Part shown: positions 42,019-50,141 of the stretch, piece by piece
How the letters are laid out: every line of letters begins with the position of its first letter
Numbering within the stretch: position 1 is the first letter of the stretch
Source of the DNA: an uncultured Candidatus Melainabacteria bacterium
GTDB taxonomy: Bacteria > Cyanobacteriota > Vampirovibrionia > Gastranaerophilales > Gastranaerophilaceae
DNA: 64,000 nucleotides
Direction: 5' to 3'
Assembly: GCA_934757155.1 (NCBI GenBank)
Contig: CAKVLI010000005.1
Location: 27,487-91,486 of the forward strand
Notes under the pieces: generated by a model
Databases searched by the model: none
What the model saw: only the letters and a program-made list of their open reading frames with translations
What the model was told of the DNA's origin: nothing
Translations under genes and position numbers: made by a program

Positions 42019-43263
42019 ATGAATAAGAAAATTTTGATAATTGGAAATTCCGCAAAGGAATATGCGCTTGCAAAGAAGCTTTCAGAGAATAACGAAATAT
42101 TTGTTGCTCCTGGAAGTGGCACCATAAAAGAGTTTGCCACTTGTGTTGATATAAGAGAAGATTCTGCGCGTGAGCTTTTAGAATATGTTATGGAAAACGG
42201 TATTGATATGACAATTCCATGCTCAAATCTTGCGATAGCATCTGATGTGGTTCAACTTTTTACTCAGAATAATCAACAAATCTTCGGACCGACAGCCTCT
42301 GCTGCACGTCTTATTTTAGACAAAGCTTCTATGAAAAAAGTTTTGTATAAGCTGAGAATTCCAACTCCGAAATTTGCTATTTTTGAAAAACCTAATATGG
42401 TTCTGGATTATATAAAAAATCTTAAAAATCCGTTTGTGTTAAAAACTAATGAACCTTCAAGCGCAGTTGTATTAACTTCAACAGCAGCTGCCAAAACTAT
42501 TGTAGAATCATCTTTTGCACAAAAATCCCAGAGAATGATAATTGAAGACTATGTTTGGGGTACTCCGTTTGCGTTTTATATAATTACTGACGGCTACAAG
42601 GCTTTGCCGTTCGGGTCTTCAATAATGTATAAACATTCTCTTGAAGGTGATGGCGGACAATTGACAAATGGAATGGGTGCGTGTGCGCCTAATTACAAGC
42701 TTTCAGTTGAAAACGAATATTTTTTAATGGATAACGTTATTTATCCTATATTAGAGTTTATGGAAGCTGAAGGAAACCCTTATGTTGGAATTCTTGGAGT
42801 AAACGGAATTTTGACGGAAGGCGGGAAATTACAAATTCTCGGATTCCAGTCATTTATGCAAGATTGTGATTGTCAGGCTGTTTTAAATGTATCAGATGCA
42901 AAATTGTATTCGCTCTTTGAATCTTGTGTAATCGGTTCATTTAGTGATGAAGTTGAATATATCCCGCAAAAAGACCTCTTTGCAACCTCTATTGTGCTAA
43001 CTTGCAAAAATCGTAAAAATGTCGAAAATGCAATTGCCGGTCTTGAAGAGTGCGATGATTATGATTACGCGTTTTACCCTGCAGTTTATAAAAACCGATA
43101 TCTTGAATATGAAGTTCAAAACGGTGCCGTAATGCTATTAACAGCAACAGGTTCAACAGTTTCTTCCGCTACTTCAAGAGCTTATGAAGAGGTTAAGAAT
43201 ATTACTTTTGATGGCATTTTTTACAGAAAAGATATCTGTAAGCCCCTATTATCACAGTTATAA
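42019..43263 (+). CDS. PurD-like ATP-grasp protein with altered active site, 414 aa
   Basis: Overall order follows phosphoribosylamine-glycine ligase: Rossmann start KILIIGNSAKEYALAKKL, FGPTASAARLILDKASMKKVL, an ATP-grasp core and NGMGACAPNY (GGMGAYSP in PurD). The metal/ATP block that reads EFNVRFGDPE in PurD is FQSFMQDCDCQ here, and VVKADGLAAGKGV has become VLKTNEPSSAVVL. So the ATP-grasp chemistry is probably lost or changed. Other pur genes are absent nearby. Message probably leaderless (TATACT, 6 bases, ATG). It could be a highly diverged PurD or a regulatory paralogue. Confidence 0.72.
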   Translation: MNKKILIIGNSAKEYALAKKLSENNEIFVAPGSGTIKEFATCVDIREDSARELLEYVMENGIDMTIPCSNLAIASDVVQLFTQNNQQIFGPTASAARLILDKASMKKVLYKLRIPTPKFAIFEKPNMVLDYIKNLKNPFVLKTNEPSSAVVLTSTAAAKTIVESSFAQKSQRMIIEDYVWGTPFAFYIITDGYKALPFGSSIMYKHSLEGDGGQLTNGMGACAPNYKLSVENEYFLMDNVIYPILEFMEAEGNPYVGILGVNGILTEGGKLQILGFQSFMQDCDCQAVLNVSDAKLYSLFESCVIGSFSDEVEYIPQKDLFATSIVLTCKNRKNVENAIAGLEECDDYDYAFYPAVYKNRYLEYEVQNGAVMLLTATGSTVSSATSRAYEEVKNITFDGIFYRKDICKPLLSQL

Positions 43264-43272
43264 AAGAGACTG

Positions 43273-43344
43273 TTAACAAATCTTAATAATTTTGAACAAA
43301 AAAGGCAATTATTTATCTCAGCAATACTTTATATATATATGAGA
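43273..43344 (+). promoter_or_regulatory. TTAACA direct repeat and TATA-rich element before the RHH gene
   Basis: TTAACAAA-TC-TTAATAAT (43273-43290) and, 35 bases on, ACTTTATATATATATGAGA (43326-43344), 38 bases before the ATG. Same layout as at 5111, 9953, 38405 and 47352. Confidence 0.5.
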
Positions 43345-43382
43345 AATAAAAACAGAATATAAAGTATAAAAAGGAGTAAATC

Positions 43383-43571
43383 ATGGCAAGAGTATTGATT
43401 TCAATGCCTGAAAGTTTTTTGGGCAAAATTGACCAAGTAGCTGACTTGGAAAGCAGATCACGTTCTGAGTTAATCAGAGAAGCTTTGCGCAGCTATATTA
43501 CAAGAAGTCAGGTAAGACAAAGCGGGCTTGCAGATAAAAATGCAAGAATCCTAGAGGCGCTACTGGATTAG
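43383..43571 (+). CDS. Ribbon-helix-helix (CopG/MetJ-type) DNA-binding protein, 62 aa
   Basis: MARVLISMPESFLGKIDQVA is the DNA-contacting beta strand plus first helix, and SRSRSELIREALRSYI is the second helix. AAGGAG precedes the ATG. There is no toxin gene next to it, so it is not an obvious antitoxin. It may be autoregulated through the palindrome-like TATA element in its own promoter, or control the MFS gene downstream. Confidence 0.85.
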   Translation: MARVLISMPESFLGKIDQVADLESRSRSELIREALRSYITRSQVRQSGLADKNARILEALLD

Positions 43572-43700
43572 GCGGGGGAAAATTGGTTAAAGGACAGGGA
43601 TATGGGTGCAAGAGATTGCACTTGAGAGTTAGAAAGAAACACGAGAACGCTCTAAATGGGCGGAGAGAAAAAGGAAAGACAAAATAGACAAACAACCATT

Positions 43701-43732
43701 GGAATTCTGTATTAAAAGAATTCCTTTTTTTT
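43701..43732 (+). terminator. Terminator after the RHH gene
   Basis: GGAATTCT pairs with AGAATTCC across a 8-base loop and is followed by eight T. It lies 130 bases past the RHH stop and closes that transcript before the MFS promoter. Confidence 0.85.
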
Positions 43733-43737
43733 GTTTG

Positions 43738-43766
43738 TTGACATAGGTACCTGAGTCAGGTAAGTT
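43738..43766 (+). promoter_or_regulatory. MFS promoter with palindromic operator in the spacer
   Basis: TTGACA (43738-43743), 17-base spacer, TAAGTT (43761-43766). The spacer contains the perfect palindrome TACCTGA-G-TCAGGTA (43748-43762), placed where a bound repressor would block RNA polymerase. Confidence 0.62.
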
Positions 43767-43784
43767 AGAGTGTGGGAAGCGAGT

Positions 43785-45023
43785 ATGAAAAATAAGGCAT
43801 TTGTATTTCAAATTAGTTTAATTTTATTGGGTGCGCTTTTTTATTTTATAGCGAATTTCCAGAGGATTGCTATTCCCGGGGCTGTATTTGATATTCTGCA
43901 GCAGGAATTGTCTGTTACTGCACCTTATATTACAGCATTTGGTGCAATATTTATGTATATCTATGCATTCAACCAATTGATAATCGGGGTTTTGGTTGAC
44001 CGTTATGGCGGTACAAGGGTTATGCTGGCAGGCGCTGTAGTTTTAGCATTGGGTTGTATACTCTTTCCTCTCACGTATTCACTTCCTGTAATGTACTTTT
44101 CACGTGCGCTTATCGGTTTTGGCGGAAGCACTTTTTATCTTAGTTTGATTAAAGAGTTGAAGTCTTGTTTTTCGGACAAAGATTTTGGACTGGCAATTTC
44201 GGTAATGCTATGTATCGGTTATATGGGCGGAATAGCGGCGAATGCTCCGTTTGTAATGCTCATGAAAATTGCAAACTGGAGAGAAATTTTACTTGCGATT
44301 GCGGGAGTTGTAATTGTTGCAATTCTTGTTTATGCGTGTTTGTTACGCAAGGTCGAGTTGCCGAGAATAAATCATACCGTGAAAATCAGAACTCTGCCGT
44401 TTAGATTGGTGCTGCACAAACGTCATAACCGCAACCTTTTTAGCTTTGCATGTTGTAACTTCGGGATATCTTATGTTATTCAAACAATAATAGGTAAAAA
44501 GTTTCTGGAGGACTTTTTAACACTTTCTGCGCCCAGAGCGGCGGTAATACTTTCAATTATGGCGATAGTTGCGGCTGCGTTCAATATTGTGAACGCGTCA
44601 GTCTGCAAGATGTGCCATAATCATAGAGTGCAATTCTTGAAAGGCGCGTCAGTAGTTACTTTCTGTTGCCTGCTGGCAATATGTTTGATGATTTTTTTCG
44701 ATATCAAATCAATGTTTATTGCTTTTGTATTTTGTGTGCTTGCCGGAAACGCAAGTCTTACATCTCTTCTTGTGCCTGTACTTCATTTGACAAATAGAAA
44801 AATGGTTTCCGGAACTGCGGTCAGTATTATGAATTTTTGCTTCTTTATGATGGTTGGAATCCTCGGTACAGCAACAGGATTCATTCTGCACGTATTTGAA
44901 CCGAAAAAAGTGGGTGACGTACTCGTTTACGGAAATAATTCGTACTTGTTATTATTCGGTGCATTCCTTGCTTTGAGTATGTTTGAAATGTACAAGGCAA
45001 TGAAACTTTCTAACAAATACTAG
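43785..45023 (+). CDS. Major facilitator superfamily transporter
   Basis: 412 aa from the ATG at 43785 (GGGAAG upstream). An in-frame GTG at 43770 is less likely. About 12 spans. The conserved loop 2-3 motif reads GVLVDRYGGTRVMLAG, and the sixth-to-seventh span loop is basic. MFS carriers move small solutes or drugs using ion gradients. Substrate unknown. The promoter carries a palindromic operator, so expression is probably inducible. The stop is 14 bases inside the convergent coaE. Confidence 0.85.
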   Translation: MKNKAFVFQISLILLGALFYFIANFQRIAIPGAVFDILQQELSVTAPYITAFGAIFMYIYAFNQLIIGVLVDRYGGTRVMLAGAVVLALGCILFPLTYSLPVMYFSRALIGFGGSTFYLSLIKELKSCFSDKDFGLAISVMLCIGYMGGIAANAPFVMLMKIANWREILLAIAGVVIVAILVYACLLRKVELPRINHTVKIRTLPFRLVLHKRHNRNLFSFACCNFGISYVIQTIIGKKFLEDFLTLSAPRAAVILSIMAIVAAAFNIVNASVCKMCHNHRVQFLKGASVVTFCCLLAICLMIFFDIKSMFIAFVFCVLAGNASLTSLLVPVLHLTNRKMVSGTAVSIMNFCFFMMVGILGTATGFILHVFEPKKVGDVLVYGNNSYLLLFGAFLALSMFEMYKAMKLSNKY

Positions 45024-45561
45024 CTAAAATTTTTTCTACATCATCTTTTAGTTTGTCGGTTGTTGAATTATTGAATATAACAAAATCAGATTTCTTGATT
45101 TTTTCATCTTCGTCAAGTTGTGCGTTAATTCGCAATTTAGCCTCTTCCTCAGATAAATTGTTTCTTTTCATCAACCTTTCCAATCGAATTTCTTTTGGAG
45201 CTGAAATAAAAATGATTTTATCAAACAAAGTTTCCATATTTGCCTCAAAAAGCAGAGGAACAGAGATGAAGACCGGAGTTTCGGTCAGTTGTCTTATAAA
45301 ATTAATAACTTGCGGATGAATAATATTTTCCAAAATCTTTTTTTTCTCAATATCGTTGAACACGATACTTGCAAGAATTTTTCGGTCAATTTTTCCGTTT
45401 ATGACAGCTTGTGGAAATATTTTTTTTGCTTCGTCGGATTTCTCTAAGATTTCGTGCGCAATTTTATCCGTATCATAAACGGTAAAACCTTTATCCATTA
45501 GGATTTTTTCTACGCAAGATTTTCCGGAAGCGATATTTCCGACAATCGCAATCTTAGTCAT
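45010..45561 (-). CDS. coaE: Dephospho-CoA kinase
   Basis: 183 aa P-loop kinase: IAIVGNIASGKSCVEKIL (Walker A GNIASGKS) then VYDTDKIAHEIL and VISVPLLFE-like SVPLLFEANMETLFDKI. Phosphorylates dephospho-CoA at the 3' hydroxyl, last step of CoA synthesis. Overlaps the upstream RluB-like gene by 8 bases. Confidence 0.93.
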   Translation of the reverse strand: MTKIAIVGNIASGKSCVEKILMDKGFTVYDTDKIAHEILEKSDEAKKIFPQAVINGKIDRKILASIVFNDIEKKKILENIIHPQVINFIRQLTETPVFISVPLLFEANMETLFDKIIFISAPKEIRLERLMKRNNLSEEEAKLRINAQLDEDEKIKKSDFVIFNNSTTDKLKDDVEKILASIC

Positions 45562-46303
45562 TTTTTGCGAGCCTCTGAATTTTGCTTAAATAAGCTCTAA
45601 GCTCTTTCAATTGTTTAGGTTTGATGATTTTTATCTGACCTTTTTTCATACCTTCGAGCGTGATTGTTCCGTGTTGAACTCTTTTTAAGGATGTGACTTC
45701 AAATCCCAATTTTGCAAACATTTTTCTGATTTGTCGGTTGATTCCCTGATACAAAGTTACTTGAACAGTGGAAGCTTTGTTTGCGAGTTCAATCGGCAAG
45801 ACTTCCGCATAAGCTGTTCTTTTTTCTCCGGTATCGGTTTCAATCTCGAGCCCGTTGTACATTTTTTCGCCATCCTCCGGAGTCAGTTTTCCGTTCACTG
45901 TAACCAAATATATTTTCGGAACTTTAACGGACGGATGAGTCATTTCATTAATCAATTCGCCGTCATTTGTCATAATAATGAGTCCGGTAGATTCTCTATC
46001 CAATCTCCCGACGGGTTTCAGATGTTTTAATTCAGGTGGAATAACGTCATAAATAGTTTTCCTGCCTTTTTCATCATCAGCTGTTGTAACATAACCAGCA
46101 GGTTTATAGAACCTGTAGTAATCAAGTTTTGCCGGTTTAATTGCCTTGCCGTCAATCGTAACTTTGTCTTTCGGTCCGACCTGAAAGCCGAGTTCTTCGA
46201 CAACTTTTCCGTTTACCAAAACTTTTTTTGCCAAAATTAGTTCGTCCGCTCCTCTTCTGGAGCAGAGACCTGATGATGCAATAAATTTATTTAGTCTTTG
46301 CAT
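45554..46303 (-). CDS. rluB: RsuA/RluB-family pseudouridine synthase
   Basis: 249 aa. S4 domain at the N-terminus (MQRLNKFIASSGLCSRRGADELI) and the catalytic block PVGRLDRESTGLIIMTNDGEL, followed by QGINRQIRKMFAKLG. Members modify 23S (RluB) or 16S (RsuA) rRNA. The S4 plus SSGLCSRR start favours RluB. Overlaps the thioesterase gene by 13 bases, in operon with coaE. Confidence 0.88.
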   Translation of the reverse strand: MQRLNKFIASSGLCSRRGADELILAKKVLVNGKVVEELGFQVGPKDKVTIDGKAIKPAKLDYYRFYKPAGYVTTADDEKGRKTIYDVIPPELKHLKPVGRLDRESTGLIIMTNDGELINEMTHPSVKVPKIYLVTVNGKLTPEDGEKMYNGLEIETDTGEKRTAYAEVLPIELANKASTVQVTLYQGINRQIRKMFAKLGFEVTSLKRVQHGTITLEGMKKGQIKIIKPKQLKELRAYLSKIQRLAKND

Positions 46304-46707
46304 TCCAAAGCACCTTCAAACGCTTTTTTCAAGATTTCCGGCATTCTTCTGTAGAGTTTTCCGTCGTTATTTACCGCAACTGTTTCAAATTCCGCAATAA
46401 TGTGTGCTAGACCTGTTTCGGCATTCTTAATCCTTTGACCGAATGTTACAGTAATTGGAGAAATCTTTTCAATCCAAGTTTCAACAATTACGTCATCGTT
46501 CAGTCTTGCAGAAGATTTGTAGCGTACATTCATATTTGTAACAGGAATTGCGACATCTTGCTCTTTCAGAACAACTAAATCAAGTCCGAGTTGGTTACAT
46601 AAATCAACTCTGCCTTTTTCCATCCATCTTAAATAAGAACCGTGCCATACAACACCGTATGCATCAGTGTCTGCGTAATATACTTTTTGTAAAAATTCAT
46701 GTTTCAT
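46291..46707 (-). CDS. YbgC-type hotdog acyl-CoA thioesterase
   Basis: 138 aa hotdog fold. The active-site segment YYADTDAYGVVWHGSYLRWME contains the nucleophile Asp and the helix of the family, followed by KGRVDL. Hydrolyses acyl-CoA, the substrate not shown. First gene of the minus-strand run with rluB and coaE. An extended -10 (TGCTAGAAT) stands 7 bases before the ATG, so it may be leaderless. Confidence 0.88.
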   Translation of the reverse strand: MKHEFLQKVYYADTDAYGVVWHGSYLRWMEKGRVDLCNQLGLDLVVLKEQDVAIPVTNMNVRYKSSARLNDDVIVETWIEKISPITVTFGQRIKNAETGLAHIIAEFETVAVNNDGKLYRRMPEILKKAFEGALECKD

Positions 46708-46753
46708 AGCTTTTATTCTAGCATGATATAATAAATTTTGTAAGGAGAGATGT

Positions 46754-47140
46754 ATGAAATTTTTACATACTATGATTAGAGTAAAAGATATTGAAAAGTC
46801 TTTGAAATTTTACACAGAAGTTCTTGATATGGAACTTGATCACAAAAAGAGATTGGATGATTGTGAACTCTTTTTCTTGCGTGATAAAGAAAACACTTGT
46901 CAAATTGAATTGACCTATAATGACGAAACTCCAGCAAACGGATATGAATTGGGAACAGGATTCGGGCATTTTGGATTCGCTGTAGAAAATCTTGATGAAA
47001 TGACTGCTAAAATTAAAAAACTTGGTTACGAATACCTTTATCCGCCGTTTGATTTGAACGGAAAGGGTTCAAAAATAGCCTTCCTCAAAGACCCTGACGG
47101 TTATGAGATTGAGCTTATTGAAAAGGTCGTTTGGAATTGA
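46754..47140 (+). CDS. gloA: Lactoylglutathione lyase (glyoxalase I), VOC fold
   Basis: 128 aa, normal for GloA. Metal ligands fit the family order: His5 (KFLHTMIRV), Glu in QIELTYND, His in GFGHFGF, Glu in YEIELIE. AAGGAGAG precedes the ATG. Converts the methylglyoxal-thiol adduct to a lactoyl-thiol. No glyoxalase II was seen in the window. The thiol need not be glutathione. Confidence 0.88.
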   Translation: MKFLHTMIRVKDIEKSLKFYTEVLDMELDHKKRLDDCELFFLRDKENTCQIELTYNDETPANGYELGTGFGHFGFAVENLDEMTAKIKKLGYEYLYPPFDLNGKGSKIAFLKDPDGYEIELIEKVVWN

Positions 47141-47147
47141 GGATACA

Positions 47148-47294
47148 GAAAAAGTCGAAAAATGACAATTTTTCGAACCTTTTTCAAATCCGACCTAAGG
47201 TGTGTGAAATCAAGGTCGTGTGCGGGATAGCACACAACCTTGATTGAAACCGTTCCCAAGAGTTTGCGAAAAATTTTTAATTTTTCGCAAACTC
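47148..47294. repeat. Three consecutive perfect hairpins
   Basis: Hairpin 1 (about 47148-47185): TCGAAAAA/TTTTTCGA with flanking GAAAAAG/CTTTTTC. Hairpin 2 (47208-47245): AATCAAGGT, C, GTGTGC, loop, GCACAC, A, ACCTTGATT, a 15-bp helix with one C/A mismatch. Hairpin 3 (47260-47294): GAGTTTGCGAAAAAT/ATTTTTCGCAAACTC, perfect. None has a proper U-tract, so they are not simple terminators. Confidence 0.75.
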
Positions 47295-47304
47295 CATTAA
47301 TTCA

Positions 47305-47370
47305 ATTGTTAACTTTTGTTAATGTTTTAAGCAATTTTTCCGAATAAAAAAACTTTATATAGATGTAAGG
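47305..47370 (+). promoter_or_regulatory. TTAACA direct repeat and TATA-rich element before the 50-aa gene
   Basis: ATTGTTAA-CT-TTTGTTAA (47305-47322; complementary strand reads TTAACAAA-AG-TTAACAAT) then ACTTTATATAGATGTAAGG at 47352-47370, 29 bases before the ATG. Confidence 0.5.
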
Positions 47371-47399
47371 TATACAAGAATCCATAGGGGGAATTGGTT

Positions 47400-47552
47400 A
47401 TGAATATTGCAATGAGAAAATTGGCTATGTTGGAAAAAGAATTCGCAGCAAGAGAAGAAGAAGCAAGATTGTCAGGTTTTGATACTTGTCCTATTGATAA
47501 AGGTTTGCAAAGAAGAATTACTGAACTAATGGATAGAGTTCGAGTTATTTAG
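47400..47552 (+). CDS. Small charged protein, 50 aa
   Basis: ATG at 47400 with AGGGGG about 8 bases upstream. The product (MNIAMRKLAMLEKEFAAREE, ending TELMDRVRVI) is one long charged helix, an interrupted SGFDTCPIDKG turn, then a second helix. Coordinates run 27 bases into the convergent ABC transporter gene. It belongs to the group of small genes with the shared promoter element. Unknown function. Confidence 0.6.
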   Translation: MNIAMRKLAMLEKEFAAREEEARLSGFDTCPIDKGLQRRITELMDRVRVI

Positions 47553-49271
47553 TTCAACAAGTTTTTTGAACTCCGGATTGTTGAGGTACAAATCTTCAAA
47601 CGAGCCGGATGCGACGATTGTTTTTTGACAAAGACATATTATTAAACTAGCTTTTTTTATGGTGGAAAGTCTGTGAGCGATTACGATTACAGTTTTTTCA
47701 CCTTTTATTTTTTCAAGGACTGAGCATATTTCGTTTTCTGTATTTAAATCCAGCGCAGAAGTTCCTTCGTCCATGATTATTATGTCAGGGTTTGAGTACA
47801 AAGCCCGAGCGATAGCCAGACGTTGCTTCTGACCTTGAGATAGACCTGTTGAATCAACGAATGGTGAAGCGTAGATTCCTTCAGGGTAATTTTCAACAAT
47901 AAAATCATAGAGGCTGGCTTTTTTCAGAGCCTCAATCACTTTTTCGTCATCAATATCATCTTTTGCAAATGCAACATTTTCTCTGATTGTTCCTGATATA
48001 ACACAGATTTCTTGTGGAATATAGCCGATATTCAAGTGGGGCATTTTGTTTGAAGAGATTAGTTTTTCGTCTAAGAAAAGTTCGCCACTCTTGATTTCAA
48101 GTAGTCCTGAAATGATGTCTACAAGAGTTGTTTTGCCTGCGCCTGATTTGCCAACAATTCCTATAAAATCACCTTTGTTGATTTTTAGATTAATGTTTTC
48201 AAGAGTGTTTCTTTCAAAATCATAGGAGAAACAAACTTCTTTTAGTTCTATAGAATTTTTAAATTCAGCTGTGGGTTCGTTAAAGTTTGTATTCGGCAGC
48301 ATATTTAATCGATAAGTATCGTAATATTTTACTAATTCTTCAACTGTCGGAAGAGCTGCATTTAAGCCTGTTATATTTACCTGAATTCTGCTTATAATCG
48401 GTGCAAGACGGAAAATTGCAGCAGCAATTACTGCGTATGATGCAATAAGATTTCCTGTGTTTTGAGAGTTTTCAAAAGATATAATCAAAACTAAAATAAG
48501 TAGTAGAACAATTACAAATGGTTCTGTAACATAGGGTGGAATCATTCCGTAAAAAAGCAAATCTCTTGAGATTTTTCTTAGGTTTTCAAGCTTATTGCAG
48601 TATCTTTTTAAGAAAAAATCTTCGCTCTGTTGAATTTTTATACTTTTGAGATTCAAAAGAGGTTCGTTGCATGCAAGGTTCAATTCTTCATTGGCTTTTA
48701 GAATTTTTTTAGAAATATCAGCGGTTTTCTTCTTGAAAAATATTGCTTGAACACAGAGAAATATGATTGAGCAAACCACTGTTATGAGTGTTGCGTAGAA
48801 AAATTTGTAGAACAAAAATCCGGTAATTAGGAAGAATACAAAGAAATTTACAACAAGATTCAATATTCTTACCAAATAATTATTGATTGCGTTAACCGGT
48901 AAAAATCCGAGCATGTTTAATTTTTGAGCCAGAGGAATTTTGGAAATTGAGCTGTAGCTTCCCGTCAGAAAGTATTTCATGAATATTTCATCAATTTTTA
49001 CTTCGCATTTTTTTACGAAATCTGCCTGTAAGAAGTTATAGAACACCATGAAAACATTCTTTATAATAAACGCAAGTATGATTCCGCAGCCGAGAATCAC
49101 GGTTGAGGTTTTGTAACCTTCTGATATTAATTTGTTTATAAAGGGGTAAATCAGTGCAATCCCGAAAAGTTCTAAAACTCCCACTACAAGAGATAAGACG
49201 ACATATTTGACAAGCCCTCTTTTATCAGGAACAAAGTATTTGAAAAATTTTCTTTGAACATCCCAATTCAT
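47526..49271 (-). CDS. ABC exporter, fused permease and ATPase
   Basis: 581 aa half-transporter. Six membrane spans (about 20-310), then the ATPase: Walker A GIVGKSGAGKTTL, Q-loop IPQE, signature LSQGQKQRLAIARAL, Walker B IIIMDEGTSALD and H-loop VIAHRLST. The layout and the loose match to MsbA/PglK types suggest export of a lipid, glycan precursor or peptide. Substrate unknown. Probably leaderless (TAGTAT, 6 bases, ATG). Tail-to-tail overlap of 27 bases with the small gene. Confidence 0.88.
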   Translation of the reverse strand: MNWDVQRKFFKYFVPDKRGLVKYVVLSLVVGVLELFGIALIYPFINKLISEGYKTSTVILGCGIILAFIIKNVFMVFYNFLQADFVKKCEVKIDEIFMKYFLTGSYSSISKIPLAQKLNMLGFLPVNAINNYLVRILNLVVNFFVFFLITGFLFYKFFYATLITVVCSIIFLCVQAIFFKKKTADISKKILKANEELNLACNEPLLNLKSIKIQQSEDFFLKRYCNKLENLRKISRDLLFYGMIPPYVTEPFVIVLLLILVLIISFENSQNTGNLIASYAVIAAAIFRLAPIISRIQVNITGLNAALPTVEELVKYYDTYRLNMLPNTNFNEPTAEFKNSIELKEVCFSYDFERNTLENINLKINKGDFIGIVGKSGAGKTTLVDIISGLLEIKSGELFLDEKLISSNKMPHLNIGYIPQEICVISGTIRENVAFAKDDIDDEKVIEALKKASLYDFIVENYPEGIYASPFVDSTGLSQGQKQRLAIARALYSNPDIIIMDEGTSALDLNTENEICSVLEKIKGEKTVIVIAHRLSTIKKASLIICLCQKTIVASGSFEDLYLNNPEFKKLVELNNSNSIH

Positions 49272-49357
49272 AAGAATATACTACATTAAAAAAAGATTAA
49301 TTTCACAAATCGTTAGAGCAAGTATGATATAATATTGAAATAAGAGGAGGAAAAGGT

Positions 49358-50083
49358 ATGTCAAACCCTATATTAAATGAAAAATTTACTCAACAAGAAA
49401 GAGTTTTGACGGGTGAACCGATGACGGTTAATGGAGCTATACAAGTAACTGCAATGATGGGATTGTTATTGGTTGCATCAGCTTATTTTGTATGGTCTAA
49501 ATTCGTTACTGGCTACACAGATATGGCTTATATGCTTACAAGCGTTGGGCTTATAGGAGGGTTCGTTGTTGCAATGATAATTGCATTTACAAGAAAAAAA
49601 ACATTAGTTCCTGTATATGCGCTACTGGAAGGCTTATTCGTTGGTGGTGTTTCTGCTGTATTCGAAGCTTCTTACCCGGGCATTGTATCAATGGCTGTAA
49701 TGGGAACTTTTGCCGCATTATTTTCAATGCTTGCATTATACAAAATTGGTGCGATAAAATGTACAGAAAGGTTTAGAAGCGTAATATTTATATCAACCTG
49801 TTCAATAGCTGTAATTTACTTAGTTGATTTTATAGGACATTTTTTCCACTATGCAGTGCCTGTGATAAACACATCATCAAACTTCGGTATTTTATTTAGT
49901 TTGGTAGTTGTTGTAATCGCTGCTCTTAATTTAATCATTGATTTTGATTTTATAGAACAAGGCGCAAGAAACATGCTTCCGAAGGATTACGAATGGTACG
50001 GAGCTTTCGGGTTGATGGTTACAATTGTTTGGTTGTATATAGAAATACTTAAACTTGCTTCAAAATTTATGGATAGAAGATAG
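49358..50083 (+). CDS. Bax inhibitor-1/YccA-family membrane protein
   Basis: 241 aa, about seven spans. The family's conserved end is present: DFDFIEQGARNMLPKDYEWYGAFGL and the final WLYIEILKLASKF. GGAGG precedes the ATG. Bacterial members are thought to be pH-dependent Ca2+ leak channels or to interact with FtsH. The role here is not shown. Confidence 0.88.
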   Translation: MSNPILNEKFTQQERVLTGEPMTVNGAIQVTAMMGLLLVASAYFVWSKFVTGYTDMAYMLTSVGLIGGFVVAMIIAFTRKKTLVPVYALLEGLFVGGVSAVFEASYPGIVSMAVMGTFAALFSMLALYKIGAIKCTERFRSVIFISTCSIAVIYLVDFIGHFFHYAVPVINTSSNFGILFSLVVVVIAALNLIIDFDFIEQGARNMLPKDYEWYGAFGLMVTIVWLYIEILKLASKFMDRR

Positions 50084-50141
50084 ATTTTTAAATAGGCTTC
50101 TTTTATAATTAAGGAAGCCTATTTTATTTCTGGAGGGAAAG

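Noticed and set aside
43583..43690. 34-codon basic frame (TTG start) after the RHH gene
   Set aside because: Weak start context and low-complexity Lys/Arg content; could be 3' untranslated sequence.
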